Origin: Prochlorococcus sp. AG-418-F08
Lineage (GTDB): Bacteria > Cyanobacteriota > Cyanobacteriia > PCC-6307 > Cyanobiaceae
Assembly (NCBI GenBank): GCA_003214295.1
Contig: QCLV01000012.1
Span: 1-41,500, forward strand
Reading direction: 5' to 3'
Length of the DNA: 41,500 bases
Shown here: piece after piece, positions 1-8,686 of the stretch
Layout: each line of letters starts with the position of its first letter
Numbering within the stretch: the first letter of the stretch is position 1
Notes under the pieces: generated by a model
What the model was told of the DNA's origin: nothing
Seen by the model: the letters and a program-made list of their open reading frames with translations, nothing else
Databases searched by the model: none
Translations under genes and position numbers: made by a program

Positions 1-1
1 T

Positions 2-454
2 TCTACATATCCTATTATTCTGGCCTTAGACGGTATTACTGATCCACATAATGTTGGTGCGATCATAAGATCTGCAGAAGCATTTGATTGCAAAGGTATT
101 ATCATTCCTCAAAGAAGATCTGCTGGATTAACGGGTACTGTTGCTAAGGTAGCTTCAGGGGCCCTAGAGCACTTGCCGGTAAGTAGGGTAGTTAATTTAA
201 ATAGAGCACTTGAGCAACTAAAGAAAAATGGTTTTCTTATTGTTGGATTAACGGGAGATGCACAATTATCGATCTTAAGGTTTCAAGATAAAACCCCCTT
301 GGTAGTAATTGTTGGATCTGAAGATAAAGGTATATCTTTGCTGACTCAAAAAAAATGCGATTACTTATTAAGGATTCCCCTTAAAGGTAAGACTTCAAGT
401 TTAAATGCCTCAGTGGCAGCTGCAATATCAATATTTCACCTCACAAGTAAGTAA
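2..454 (+). CDS. rlmB: 23S rRNA 2'-O-ribose methyltransferase RlmB/TrmH family, C-terminal part
   Basis: This is the SpoU (SPOUT) catalytic domain of a TrmH-family enzyme that 2'-O-methylates a ribose in rRNA, by family 23S rRNA G2251. The frame is open from the window edge, so the N-terminus lies outside. Visible are motif 1 (DPHNVGAIIRSAEAF), a GTVAKVASGALEHLPV stretch, motif 2 (IVGSEDKGIS) and motif 3 (IPLKGKTSSLNASVAAA), which together form the SAM-binding trefoil knot. It ends with TAA at 452-454. The family and domain are certain. The choice of RlmB over another TrmH paralogue is inferred from motif similarity and from the gene lying upstream of DUF1816 and gatA, which I recall as the order in picocyanobacteria. 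Confidence 0.93.
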   Translation, partial: STYPIILALDGITDPHNVGAIIRSAEAFDCKGIIIPQRRSAGLTGTVAKVASGALEHLPVSRVVNLNRALEQLKKNGFLIVGLTGDAQLSILRFQDKTPLVVIVGSEDKGISLLTQKKCDYLLRIPLKGKTSSLNASVAAAISIFHLTSK

Positions 455-536
455 ATTCAACTATTAATAATCACCTAAATCAAGACCATCTAAAATATTG
501 TTGTTTCAATATATTTATATAATTAATGAAAATTTA

Positions 537-564
537 TTGAATTTTTACTACATAATTGTATAGA
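537..564 (+). promoter_or_regulatory. Candidate sigma70-type promoter for the DUF1816 gene
   Basis: A TTGAAT hexamer at 537-542 and a TATAGA hexamer at 559-564 are separated by 16 bp. This would start transcription near 571 and give a leader of about 30 nt before the TTG start at 603. The call rests on sequence match only, in a very AT-rich gap where chance matches are common. Confidence 0.4.
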
Positions 565-580
565 ATTTAACAAGAATTAA

Positions 581-596
581 TGGTCTTGTAAGACCA
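581..596 (+). promoter_or_regulatory. Near-palindromic hairpin just upstream of the DUF1816 start
   Basis: TGGTCTTGTAAGACCA folds into a 6-bp stem with a UGUA loop (or reads as a 7-bp inverted repeat around GT) and ends 6 bases before the start codon. It lies inside the predicted leader, where a Shine-Dalgarno sequence would be expected and none is seen. It could be a translational control hairpin or a DNA operator; neither is shown. Confidence 0.45.
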
Positions 597-602
597 AAAC
601 AA

Positions 603-818
603 TTGATTAGAACTTTTGGAAACAAACTCGGATTAGCTTGGTGGGCTAAAATAGAGACACAACAACCTAATGCTACATATTGGTACGGTCCATTCATTAC
701 AAAACGTAGCTTAAAAGTAAATATGTCTTCTTTTATTGAGGATCTTACTAATGAAGGTTCTAAGAATATCCAACATAGTTTTGTACGATGCAAGAAAGAA
801 GAACCATTAACTATTTGA
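603..818 (+). CDS. DUF1816 domain protein (cyanobacteria-specific, function unknown)
   Basis: This 71-residue soluble protein matches the DUF1816 pattern: a GLAWWAKIETQQPNATYWYGPF segment near residues 10-31, then SFIEDLTNEGSKNI and a C-terminal RCKKEEPLTI. The family is small, aromatic-rich and restricted to cyanobacteria, and I know of no assigned biochemical role. The start is TTG at 603, because no ATG or GTG in this frame lies upstream after the preceding stop and the family fold begins only a few residues later. The gene sits 27 bp before gatA on the same strand and may be read with it. The family call is from recall of the consensus pattern, not a search. Confidence 0.85.
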   Translation: MIRTFGNKLGLAWWAKIETQQPNATYWYGPFITKRSLKVNMSSFIEDLTNEGSKNIQHSFVRCKKEEPLTI

Positions 819-845
819 TATTTTTAGATTTGAGAAAATTAAAAC

Positions 846-2294
846 ATGAATTTTAATTCTTTAAGAAAGGATATTAAAAGTAAAAATGCCTCCGTAAAGG
901 AAATAGTTAATGATATTTTTTCAAAAATCGATTCTAAGGATTCTGTAATTAATTCATATGTCTGTACTACAAAAGATAATGCCATATTGCAAGCTGAAAA
1001 TATAGATAAATTAATTGAAAATGAAGAAACGCTTCCTCCTCTTGCAGGAATCCCATTAGCTATTAAAGATAATATTTGCACTAAAGGTGTTGCAACTACT
1101 TGCGCCAGTAAAATGCTCAAAAGTTTTGTTTCACCATATGAGTCAACGGCCTCAAGTAGATTATGGTCCTCAGGTGGTATTTGTTTAGGTAAAACAAATT
1201 TAGATGAATTTGCCATGGGAAGTTCAACAGAAACTTCTGTATTCGGTGTTACATCAAATCCATGGGATATTAATAGAGTTCCAGGAGGAAGTTCAGGAGG
1301 TAGCGCTGCCTCAGTAGCCGCTGGATTTTCTGCTGCTGCTATAGGTTCTGATACCGGAGGGTCAATAAGGCAACCAGCTTCCTTCTGTGGTGTTGTAGGA
1401 CTTAAACCTACCTACGGCAGAGTAAGCAGATGGGGATTAGTAGCATTCGCTAGTTCACTTGATCAAATTGGTCCTATTACGAATACTGTTTCAGATGCTG
1501 CTGAGATCCTTTATGCAATATCAGGTGAAGATTCTTTTGACTCCACATGTCTTCACAAACCAGTGCCAAATTATTTGAGTGATTTAAACAAATCTATAAA
1601 GGGTATGAAGATTGGTATCATAAAAGAATGTTTCGAACATCAAGGGCTCAATCCAGAAGTTAAAGAATCAGTACTTTCTGGGGTTGAAAGATTCAAAGGC
1701 CTTGGCGCTGAAATCATTGAAGTCGAATGTCCAAGGTTTAACGATGGAATTGCTACATATTATGTAATTGCACCCTCTGAGGCATCAGCAAATTTAGCTA
1801 GATACGATGGAGTTAAATATGGTTACAGATCTACAGAAGTCTCAAATCTTTTAGATATGACCTCAAAAAGTAGAGCTGAAGGTTTTGGAGATGAAGTTCA
1901 AAGAAGAATTTTGATAGGAACTTATGCTTTATCAGCAGGATACAGTGATGCTTATTACAAAAAAGCGCAAAAAGTTAGAACTTTAATTAGAAAAGATTTT
2001 GATAATGCTTTTAAGAAAGTTGATATTTTATTAACCCCTACTTGTCCAACTACTGCTTTTTTAAAAGGTGATTTTGCCAATGATCCACTTTCTATGTATT
2101 TATCTGATCTTCTAACTGTGCCTGCAAATCTAGCTGGACTCCCAGCTATCAGCATTCCTTGTGGTTTTGATAAGAAAGGGTTACCTGTAGGACTTCAACT
2201 TATAGGCAATGTATTGGAAGAAGGTAGAATATTAAATGCAGCAAATATTTTTGAAATTGATGCTCAGGTAATTAAGAATAGACCTATATTTTAA
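846..2294 (+). CDS. gatA: Glutamyl-tRNA(Gln)/aspartyl-tRNA(Asn) amidotransferase subunit A
   Basis: GatA is the glutaminase subunit of the GatCAB complex. It releases ammonia from glutamine so that GatB can convert mischarged Glu-tRNA(Gln) to Gln-tRNA(Gln), the route used by cyanobacteria that lack GlnRS. The 482-residue length is normal. The amidase-signature triad is present: Lys74 (LAIKDN), cis-Ser149 ([10 protein letters not shown]) and the nucleophile Ser173 ([10 protein letters not shown]), with the same spacing as in the family (75 and 24 residues). The C-terminus carries the expected [10 protein letters not shown] and LPVGLQLIG strands. The start is ATG at 846. It lies between DUF1816 and dnaE on the same strand; gatB and gatC are not in this window. 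Confidence 0.98.
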   Translation: MNFNSLRKDIKSKNASVKEIVNDIFSKIDSKDSVINSYVCTTKDNAILQAENIDKLIENEETLPPLAGIPLAIKDNICTKGVATTCASKMLKSFVSPYESTASSRLWSSGGICLGKTNLDEFAMGSSTETSVFGVTSNPWDINRVPGGSSGGSAASVAAGFSAAAIGSDTGGSIRQPASFCGVVGLKPTYGRVSRWGLVAFASSLDQIGPITNTVSDAAEILYAISGEDSFDSTCLHKPVPNYLSDLNKSIKGMKIGIIKECFEHQGLNPEVKESVLSGVERFKGLGAEIIEVECPRFNDGIATYYVIAPSEASANLARYDGVKYGYRSTEVSNLLDMTSKSRAEGFGDEVQRRILIGTYALSAGYSDAYYKKAQKVRTLIRKDFDNAFKKVDILLTPTCPTTAFLKGDFANDPLSMYLSDLLTVPANLAGLPAISIPCGFDKKGLPVGLQLIGNVLEEGRILNAANIFEIDAQVIKNRPIF

Positions 2295-2378
2295 ATTTGT
2301 AGTAATAATTAATTTGTAATCACAAAGTATAGATCTTTTGGGAATTTTCTCTATCTTATATATATAAATTGATTGAGT

Positions 2379-5300
2379 ATGGGTTTCGTTCCGCTTCATA
2401 ACCATAGTGACTACAGTTTGCTGGATGGAGCCAGCCAAATTTCAAAAATTGTTGATAGAGCTAGCGATCTTGGAATGGATTCTATTGCTCTGACCGATCA
2501 TGGTGTTATGTATGGAGTTCTTGATTTAGTCAAGAAGTGTAAAGAGAAAGGGATAAAACCAATTATTGGTAATGAAATGTATGTGATTAATGGTTCTATT
2601 GATGATCCTCAACCCAAAAAAGAAAAAAGATATCATTTGGTGGTTTTAGCAAAAAATCATACTGGCTATAAAAATCTCGTAAAGTTAACAACTATTAGTC
2701 ACTTAAATGGGATGAGAGGTCGAGGTATTTTTTCTAGACCATGTATTGACAAGTATCTTTTAAATAAATATAAGGATGGTCTAATAGTTTCTACGGCTTG
2801 CCTTGGTGGCGAGATACCTCAGGCCATTTTGAAAGGAAGATTAGATGTAGCAGAGGATATAGCTCTTTGGTATAAAAATTTATTTGCAGATGATTTTTAT
2901 CTGGAAATACAAGATCACGGCTCTATTGAAGATAGAATTGTAAATGTCGAATTATTAAAAATAGGCAAAAAACATGCAATTAAAGTTATAGCAACAAATG
3001 ACGCTCATTACATTTCCAATATGGATGTTGAAGCACATGATGCTTTACTTTGCGTATTGACAGGGAAACTAATAAGCGATGAAAAACGTTTGAGATATAC
3101 CGGTACGGAATATATTAAGAGTGAAAATGAAATGCTTGAACTTTTTAAGGATCATATAGATGAAGAATCAATTAAAGATGCAGTGAACAATACAGTAGAA
3201 ATTTCTGAAAAAATTGAAGTATTTGATTTGTTTGGTAAATATAGAATGCCAAAATTCCCTCTTAAGAAAGAAAAAGATTCATTTTCTTTCCTTACTCAAT
3301 TATCTAACGAAGGTCTTTTAAAGAGATTGAAAAAAAAGAATCTTCAAGAAGTTGATGAGAATTATAAAAAAAGACTTTCTTCGGAATTAAAAATCATAAA
3401 AGATATGGGTTTCCCTGATTATTTCTTAGTTGTTTGGGACTATATCAAATTTGCTAGGGACAACTCTATTCCTGTAGGTCCTGGAAGAGGTTCTGCTGCA
3501 GGATCACTAGTAGCCTATGCTCTTCAAATTACAAATATAGATCCTGTTGAGCATGGATTATTGTTTGAGAGATTTTTAAATCCCGCAAGAAAGTCTATGC
3601 CAGATATTGATACTGACTTTTGTATTGATAGGAGAAATGAAGTTATTGATTATGTTACTAATCGATATGGAGAAGATAAAGTTGCGCAAATAATTACTTT
3701 TAATAAAATGACTTCTAAGGCAGTTTTAAAAGATGTAGCAAGGGTTTTAGATATTCCTTATGGAGAGGCTGATAAATTGGCTAAGTTGATACCTGTTGTT
3801 AGAGGTAAACCTTATAAACTCAATGAAATGATTGACAAGAATTCTCCTAGCCAGGAGTTTAGAGATAAGTATATTAAGGACGATAAGGTCAAAAAATGGG
3901 TTGATTTGGCTTTAAGAATTGAAGGAACTAATAAAACATATGGGGTTCATGCTGCAGGAGTTGTTATTGCATCAGATCCACTCGATGAACTTGTACCTCT
4001 CCAAAGAAATAATGAAGGTCAAATAATAACACAATATTCCATGGATGATATTGAATCACTTGGATTATTAAAAATGGATTTCTTGGGTCTGAAGAATCTT
4101 ACTATGATTGAAAAGACGGTTTCTTTGATTAATCAATCAACTGGAAAAACAATTAATATTGACGATTTACCTCAAAACGATTGTAAAACTTTTGATCTTA
4201 TTGGGAGAGGTGATCTTGAAGGTATTTTTCAACTTGAATCTTCAGGTATGAAGCAGGTTGTAAAGGAATTTAAACCTAATTCTCTTGAGGATATTTCATC
4301 TATCCTTGCTCTTTATCGCCCTGGTCCTCTTGATGCTGGTCTTATACCTAAATTCATAAATCGAAAAAATGGGAATGAAAAGGTTGATTTTCCTCATCCT
4401 TTTATTAAGTCAATTCTCACCGAAACCTACGGAATTATGGTTTACCAAGAACAAATCATGAAAATTGCTCAAGACTTAGCGGGTTATTCTCTTGGTGATG
4501 CTGATTTACTACGAAGAGCAATGGGTAAAAAGAAAGTATCAGAGATGGTTAAACATAGGAATATTTTTGTCGAGGGCTCTATGAATAAAGGAGTAAATGA
4601 AAAATTAGCAAATGATCTTTTTGATCAAATGGTTTTATTTGCAGAATATTGTTTTAACAAAAGCCATTCAACTGCTTATGGTGCTGTTACTTATCAGACT
4701 GCGTTTTTAAAAGCCCATTTTCCTGTCGCTTATATGGCAGCTCTCTTAAGCGTAAATTCTGGTTCTAGCGACAAGATGCAAAGATATATTTCTAATTGTT
4801 ATTCCATGGGAATAGAAGTTATTTCTCCAAGCATTAATTTCTCTGGGGTTGATTTCACTATTAAAAATAATCAGATTTTGTTCGGTTTATCTGCGATCAA
4901 GAATTTAGGAGATTCAGCTATAAGAAATATTATTGAAAACCGTAGTAGTTTTGGAACCTTTAAGTCATTATCGGATTTGTGCGATCGTTTACCATCTAAT
5001 GTTCTTAACAAAAGAAGTCTTGAATCTCTAATTCATTGTGGAGCGCTTGATGAGTTCTCAAATAATGATAATAGAGCTCAGTTATTGTCAGATCTCGAAC
5101 ATGTAATTGAGTGGGCCTCTTCAAGAAATCGTGATAGATTATCTGGTCAAGGAAATCTATTTGATTCTAAAGAGGAATTTTCTAATGTTGCTTTTTCAGA
5201 TTCACAATTAGCTAAGGTTGATGATTATTCCCTTATTGAGAAGTTAAGGTTAGAAAAGCAGCTTTTAGGTTTTTATTTATCTGATCATCCTCTAAAACAT

Positions 5301-5876
5301 TTAACAAGGCCAGCAAAACTTATATCTCCTATTAGCATTTCACAGTTAGAAGATACAAAAGATAGAACCAAAGTCTCATTAGTTGGAATGATCCCTGAGT
5401 TGAAACAAATCACAACTAGAAAAGGAGATAGGATGGCTATAGTTCAGCTAGAGGATCTTTCTGGAACTTGTGAAGCGATAGTTTTTCCTAAAACCTACAT
5501 AAAATTATCAGAATTTCTTTTGACTGATACTAGGCTACTGGTTTGGGGGACAATAGATAAAAAAAGTGATAAGACTCAATTAATAATTGATGATTGTAGA
5601 GAAATAGATAATCTTAAATTACTTATTATTAATCTTGAAAGTACTCAAGCATCAGATGTAAGAGTACAAAATTTATTAAGAGACTGTTTAATTAAATTTA
5701 AGCCAGATAAAGGAAGATGCGGAATAAAGATCCCAGTATTAGCGGCAGTAAAAAATAAAAATAATATTACCTACGTTAAATTTGGGGAACAATTTTGCAT
5801 CGGTGACTTACAAGGAGCATTTAAATTATTAGAAGATAAATCATTCCAAGTTAATTTATTGTCTCTAGTTTCCTAG
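2379..5876 (+). CDS. dnaE: DNA polymerase III alpha subunit, single uninterrupted polypeptide
   Basis: This is the replicative polymerase catalytic subunit (C-family), 1165 residues from ATG at 2379. A TTG two codons upstream is possible but less likely. Order of parts: N-terminal PHP domain (HNHSDYSLLDG, then ALTDHG, GNEMY and NDAHY, so many metal-site residues are retained), then the palm with catalytic PDIDTDF and the LLKMDFLGLKN segment, GPGRGSAAGS, HAAGVVIA, ALYRPGPLD, YGIMVYQEQIM, the FNKSHSTAYG motif near residue 760, and an OB-fold near the C-terminus (GTCEAIVFP). Many cyanobacteria split this gene with a trans-splicing intein; here both halves are fused. It ends 1 bp from convergent pam68. 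Confidence 0.98.
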   Translation: MGFVPLHNHSDYSLLDGASQISKIVDRASDLGMDSIALTDHGVMYGVLDLVKKCKEKGIKPIIGNEMYVINGSIDDPQPKKEKRYHLVVLAKNHTGYKNLVKLTTISHLNGMRGRGIFSRPCIDKYLLNKYKDGLIVSTACLGGEIPQAILKGRLDVAEDIALWYKNLFADDFYLEIQDHGSIEDRIVNVELLKIGKKHAIKVIATNDAHYISNMDVEAHDALLCVLTGKLISDEKRLRYTGTEYIKSENEMLELFKDHIDEESIKDAVNNTVEISEKIEVFDLFGKYRMPKFPLKKEKDSFSFLTQLSNEGLLKRLKKKNLQEVDENYKKRLSSELKIIKDMGFPDYFLVVWDYIKFARDNSIPVGPGRGSAAGSLVAYALQITNIDPVEHGLLFERFLNPARKSMPDIDTDFCIDRRNEVIDYVTNRYGEDKVAQIITFNKMTSKAVLKDVARVLDIPYGEADKLAKLIPVVRGKPYKLNEMIDKNSPSQEFRDKYIKDDKVKKWVDLALRIEGTNKTYGVHAAGVVIASDPLDELVPLQRNNEGQIITQYSMDDIESLGLLKMDFLGLKNLTMIEKTVSLINQSTGKTINIDDLPQNDCKTFDLIGRGDLEGIFQLESSGMKQVVKEFKPNSLEDISSILALYRPGPLDAGLIPKFINRKNGNEKVDFPHPFIKSILTETYGIMVYQEQIMKIAQDLAGYSLGDADLLRRAMGKKKVSEMVKHRNIFVEGSMNKGVNEKLANDLFDQMVLFAEYCFNKSHSTAYGAVTYQTAFLKAHFPVAYMAALLSVNSGSSDKMQRYISNCYSMGIEVISPSINFSGVDFTIKNNQILFGLSAIKNLGDSAIRNIIENRSSFGTFKSLSDLCDRLPSNVLNKRSLESLIHCGALDEFSNNDNRAQLLSDLEHVIEWASSRNRDRLSGQGNLFDSKEEFSNVAFSDSQLAKVDDYSLIEKLRLEKQLLGFYLSDHPLKHLTRPAKLISPISISQLEDTKDRTKVSLVGMIPELKQITTRKGDRMAIVQLEDLSGTCEAIVFPKTYIKLSEFLLTDTRLLVWGTIDKKSDKTQLIIDDCREIDNLKLLIINLESTQASDVRVQNLLRDCLIKFKPDKGRCGIKIPVLAAVKNKNNITYVKFGEQFCIGDLQGAFKLLEDKSFQVNLLSLVS

Positions 5877-5877
5877 T

Positions 5878-6327
5878 TTAACTGTTCTCCTCAAAATTCT
5901 GAGTTGCAGGTTTAAATGCAGCTTTTGCACGTTGTATGTTCATCGGGATATTTTCAATACCGAAAAATGATCCAGGCTCCTTATCCCAACTAGCTGATAA
6001 TATCCCAAAACTTAAACCTGCTAGACCTAACAAGAAAAACAACGCTGATATTGCAATTGTTGAGGAAGGAGGTATTTCAGCAATATTTCTTGTAACGATA
6101 ATGTAACTAACAACAAAAACTGACATTCCCAATATTGTAGGTATTCCTGCTGTAAAAAATATTCTTCTAGCCATTCTATCGGCTACATATTTAGGTATCC
6201 CACTTGATGATCGCTTTGGAGTACTTACAGTATTAGATATTTTTTCGTAATTAGAAAACGCAGATTTATCAGAATAATTTTTTTTCTTTTTATTTTGTAT
6301 CTTTTTTTTTGATTGTTTCTTTTTCAT
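5878..6327 (-). CDS. pam68: PAM68-family photosystem II assembly protein
   Basis: This 149-residue membrane protein has a highly basic N-terminus (about 20 Lys-rich residues), then the family segment PKYVADRMARR, a first transmembrane helix (TAGIPTILGMSVFVVSYIIV), an EIPPSSTIAIS loop, a second helix (ALFFLLGLAGLSFGILSASW) and a short tail. PAM68 helps assemble the photosystem II inner antenna protein CP47 and supports chlorophyll insertion at the translocon. I chose ATG at 6327 over the TTG one codon upstream. It follows rpsO by only 9 bp. A link to a ribosomal protein gene fits reports that Pam68 binds ribosomes; co-transcription here is inferred from spacing. Confidence 0.92.
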   Translation of the reverse strand: MKKKQSKKKIQNKKKKNYSDKSAFSNYEKISNTVSTPKRSSSGIPKYVADRMARRIFFTAGIPTILGMSVFVVSYIIVTRNIAEIPPSSTIAISALFFLLGLAGLSFGILSASWDKEPGSFFGIENIPMNIQRAKAAFKPATQNFEENS

Positions 6328-6336
6328 CAATGGAAA

Positions 6337-6606
6337 TCATCCTCTGATTCCAATTTTAGTAATTAAATCTTGATATTTTTTTACGTCTTTCTCTTTTATA
6401 TATGAGAGCAATCTTTTCCTTTTGCCAATCATTTTTAATAATCCTTGCCTAGAAGCAAAATCATGAATGTTGCTTTGTAGATGGTCACTTAATTTAGAAA
6501 TCCTTTTAGAAAGCATCGCGACCTGAACTTCAACTGAGCCTGTATCAGTTGCATGCACTTGGTGGGTTTCAATAAGCTTCTGTTTTTCAGCTGTATCTAA
6601 TGGCAT
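6337..6606 (-). CDS. rpsO: 30S ribosomal protein S15
   Basis: The 89-residue protein is full length for bS15, a primary 16S rRNA-binding protein of the platform that also forms bridge B4 with the 50S subunit. Family landmarks are present: [23 protein letters not shown] near residues 14-36, [19 protein letters not shown], and [15 protein letters not shown] in the C-terminal helix. The start is ATG at 6606. It lies 33 bp after ruvA and 9 bp before pam68, all on the minus strand. No separate promoter is obvious in the ruvA-rpsO gap. Confidence 0.98.
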   Translation of the reverse strand: MPLDTAEKQKLIETHQVHATDTGSVEVQVAMLSKRISKLSDHLQSNIHDFASRQGLLKMIGKRKRLLSYIKEKDVKKYQDLITKIGIRG

Positions 6607-6639
6607 AAAATTTATTTTCCTTAGTTTTATATTACTACG

Positions 6640-7317
6640 TTAACTGACTATTTTACTACTTTCAGTATCTAAATAATTCATGGCTAACTTCAATAAATTT
6701 TCAAATGATAAATTATTTTCTTTTTTGGTGAGAAGATCTACATCTTTAACAATAATTGGCAAAATAGTCTTTATTTCTTTGTTTTTATAATTTAATGATT
6801 GAAGGGTTAATTGAAGATCCTCCATCATTTTATTCATTTGAGGATCCTTAATATCTAATTCATCATTGTCTTTTTCTTCTGCAAATGATATTTCACTTTT
6901 AAATTTGCTTTTTAATTCTAAAATTAATCGGTCACTCATTTTTTGTCCAATACCAGGTACGGAACAAATTAATTTTTTGTTTTGTGTTCTTATAGCACTT
7001 ATAACTTCATTAATAGTAAATTTATTTAATATACCCATACTAATTTGAGATCCAACGCCACGAATACTTAAAATTTCAATGAAGAAATTCTTTTGTTCCT
7101 TCGATATAAAGCCAAATAATAAATCTGAATCTTCTTTTTTAATATGTTTTATCCAAAGAGTAATGTTTTTATTTGATATTTGATTTGTTTTTAATTTGAG
7201 AAAAAAGGATTCTAGAATTTGCACTTCGTATCCTAATCCTTGACAATTTATTAAAATAAAAAATTTTTGATTAGTTTGCCATAATTCAACCAAATCTCCA
7301 TTTATCCAACTAATCAA
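6640..7317 (-). CDS. ruvA: Holliday junction branch-migration protein RuvA
   Basis: RuvA binds four-way junctions as a tetramer and loads the RuvB motor. The 225-residue sequence has the N-terminal OB domain (MISWINGDLVELW), two helix-hairpin-helix motifs (LSIRGVGSQISMGIL near residue 83 and SVPGIGQKMSDRLILELK near residue 118) and a C-terminal RuvB-binding domain after an acidic, poorly conserved linker. The start is TTG at 7317, directly after the stop of the upstream gene (TAATTG, no gap), consistent with translational coupling. The family N-terminus begins exactly here. ruvB and ruvC are not in this window. Confidence 0.96.
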   Translation of the reverse strand: MISWINGDLVELWQTNQKFFILINCQGLGYEVQILESFFLKLKTNQISNKNITLWIKHIKKEDSDLLFGFISKEQKNFFIEILSIRGVGSQISMGILNKFTINEVISAIRTQNKKLICSVPGIGQKMSDRLILELKSKFKSEISFAEEKDNDELDIKDPQMNKMMEDLQLTLQSLNYKNKEIKTILPIIVKDVDLLTKKENNLSFENLLKLAMNYLDTESSKIVS

Positions 7318-7683
7318 TTAACCACCATCCACTTGACATCCAATTAGCGCACCTGCTGTTCCACCTGCAGGAACGGCCCAAAATCTATCTTTTCCCCTTG
7401 AAGAGGATAGTGCTATGCCAGCACCAAGAAGAGTACCAATAAATGATCCTTGACTACAGTCATTATCATCAATTTTCTCCGCTTGTCTTTCTCCTGTACA
7501 AGGTATTACTACATCAACCTCGTAACTTTTTACAAAGCCTGGATTTGATTTCGTTCCAGGAATGTATTCCTCCCTATATTCAGTTCTTGTACAAGTTACT
7601 GACTTTGGGGTTGTAGCATTAACTTGACCAATAGGAAAAAAACAAAATAATAAAGTTAAATAGAAAACTTTCACTTTTATCAA
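7318..7683 (-). CDS. Exported small protein with glycine-zipper-like C-terminal helix
   Basis: I do not recognise a named family with certainty. The first about 23 residues form a signal peptide ending near QVNA. The mature part has four cysteines, a charged segment (TRTEYREEYIPGTKSNPGF) and a Gly/Ala-rich hydrophobic stretch near residues 83-115 (FIGTLLGAGIALSSS ... AGGTAGALIGCQ) of the glycine-zipper type seen in the rickettsial 17-kDa antigen group of envelope proteins. The start may be TTG at 7683 or GTG at 7674; the latter gives a tidier signal peptide. It abuts ruvA without a gap. A role in the periplasm or outer membrane is inferred only from the leader and the zipper. Confidence 0.8.
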   Translation of the reverse strand: MIKVKVFYLTLLFCFFPIGQVNATTPKSVTCTRTEYREEYIPGTKSNPGFVKSYEVDVVIPCTGERQAEKIDDNDCSQGSFIGTLLGAGIALSSSRGKDRFWAVPAGGTAGALIGCQVDGG

Positions 7684-7700
7684 ATCACTATATTTACATT

Positions 7701-8591
7701 CTAGGTCTTTTTGATTATTTTGGTAGTCGAAATTATTGTTGCTAATAAAACTAGTAAGGCGCCTATTAAAAAATTTATGTTTATTATTTCACGAAAAAAC
7801 AAAACCCCCCATATTGACCCGAATAAAACTTGCAAATAGTTAATTGTTGAAGCTTTAGAAGCAGGTAAATTTTTTAACCCTATAGTTAAGAAAGTCTGAC
7901 CTAATTGAGTAAATATACCAATGCCAATTATCCAAACTAATTCATTCCAATTTGGGGTAACCCAGTTAATTAATACAATTGGCAATAACGTTATAAAAGA
8001 AACAAGTGGAAAATATTCAATAATTACATAAACATCTTCAGTAAATGAAAGTTTCTTAACCGTAACGTATGCTAATGCAGTAAAGATTGCCCCAAGAAAT
8101 GCTATTGAAATCGAAATATTTTCAATTTCAACGTTTATATTTGATAATTGAATAGGATTTAAAATTACTAATATTCCAACCCAACCAATAATTAAAGCAA
8201 AAATTATATTTCGATTTATTTTTTCATTTATAAATATGCCAGCAAATATAGATATAAGAATAGGATATGTGTACTGAATGACAGTAGATATACTAAGAGG
8301 CATATTTCTAATAGAATAGAAAATACAAACTAAAGCTAAAGTTCCTAAGACACCTCTTAAGATAAGTAATGGTCTATTTTTGCCCCAAGGATTTATATTT
8401 TTTAGATTAATTATGAATAAAGTAATCATTAAACTTAACAATGATCTGAATAAAACTAATTCATAAATAGGGATCCTTTTATCAATATTTTTTACGCACA
8501 ATGTCATCAAACTAAAGAAGAATGAGGCCAATACCAAATTAAACTTATTCAATGAATTAAATTTTTTTTCAAATTCTGCGATATTGATCAT
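7701..8591 (-). CDS. EamA/DMT-superfamily membrane transporter
   Basis: A 296-residue polytopic membrane protein with about ten hydrophobic helices arranged as two EamA repeats of five, the layout of the drug/metabolite transporter superfamily. The first repeat contains a LFRSLLSLMITLF helix and STVIQYTYPILISIFAG; the second contains the matching ASTINYLQVLFGSIWGVLFF, which is the family signature at the end of each repeat. The substrate cannot be read from sequence; members export amino acids, nucleosides or drugs. It starts with ATG at 8591, is divergent from dnaG, and heads the minus-strand run that ends at pam68, with 17 bp to the next gene. Confidence 0.9.
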   Translation of the reverse strand: MINIAEFEKKFNSLNKFNLVLASFFFSLMTLCVKNIDKRIPIYELVLFRSLLSLMITLFIINLKNINPWGKNRPLLILRGVLGTLALVCIFYSIRNMPLSISTVIQYTYPILISIFAGIFINEKINRNIIFALIIGWVGILVILNPIQLSNINVEIENISISIAFLGAIFTALAYVTVKKLSFTEDVYVIIEYFPLVSFITLLPIVLINWVTPNWNELVWIIGIGIFTQLGQTFLTIGLKNLPASKASTINYLQVLFGSIWGVLFFREIININFLIGALLVLLATIISTTKIIKKT

Positions 8592-8647
8592 TTAAAAAAA
8601 TAATTTTTTTGTGAAATTAAGTAGATTCTTATTTCATTTTGACCTAT

Positions 8648-8674
8648 AACAAATAAATTATTATTTGTTTTTTT
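8648..8674 (+). terminator. U-tract hairpin in the leader of dnaG (attenuator or terminator candidate)
   Basis: AACAAATAA and TTATTTGTT form a perfect 9-bp stem around ATTA, followed on the plus strand by a run of T. It ends 12 bases before the dnaG ATG. The stem is almost all A-U, so its strength is doubtful, and it would sit inside the dnaG leader rather than behind a gene, because the neighbour is divergent. Confidence 0.4.
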
Positions 8675-8686
8675 ATAAAAATCTCA

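Noticed and set aside
839-1216. Long open frame on the minus strand inside gatA
   Set aside because: It is a reading-frame shadow of a well-supported gene with all catalytic motifs, and its translation shows no family pattern. The same holds for minus-strand frames at 548-793 and 1955-2155 and for the plus-strand frames inside pyk (34045-34278, 34613-34816).
2373-2378. TTG start for dnaE
   Set aside because: An ATG two codons downstream fits the usual DnaE N-terminus just before the HNHSDYSLLDG motif.
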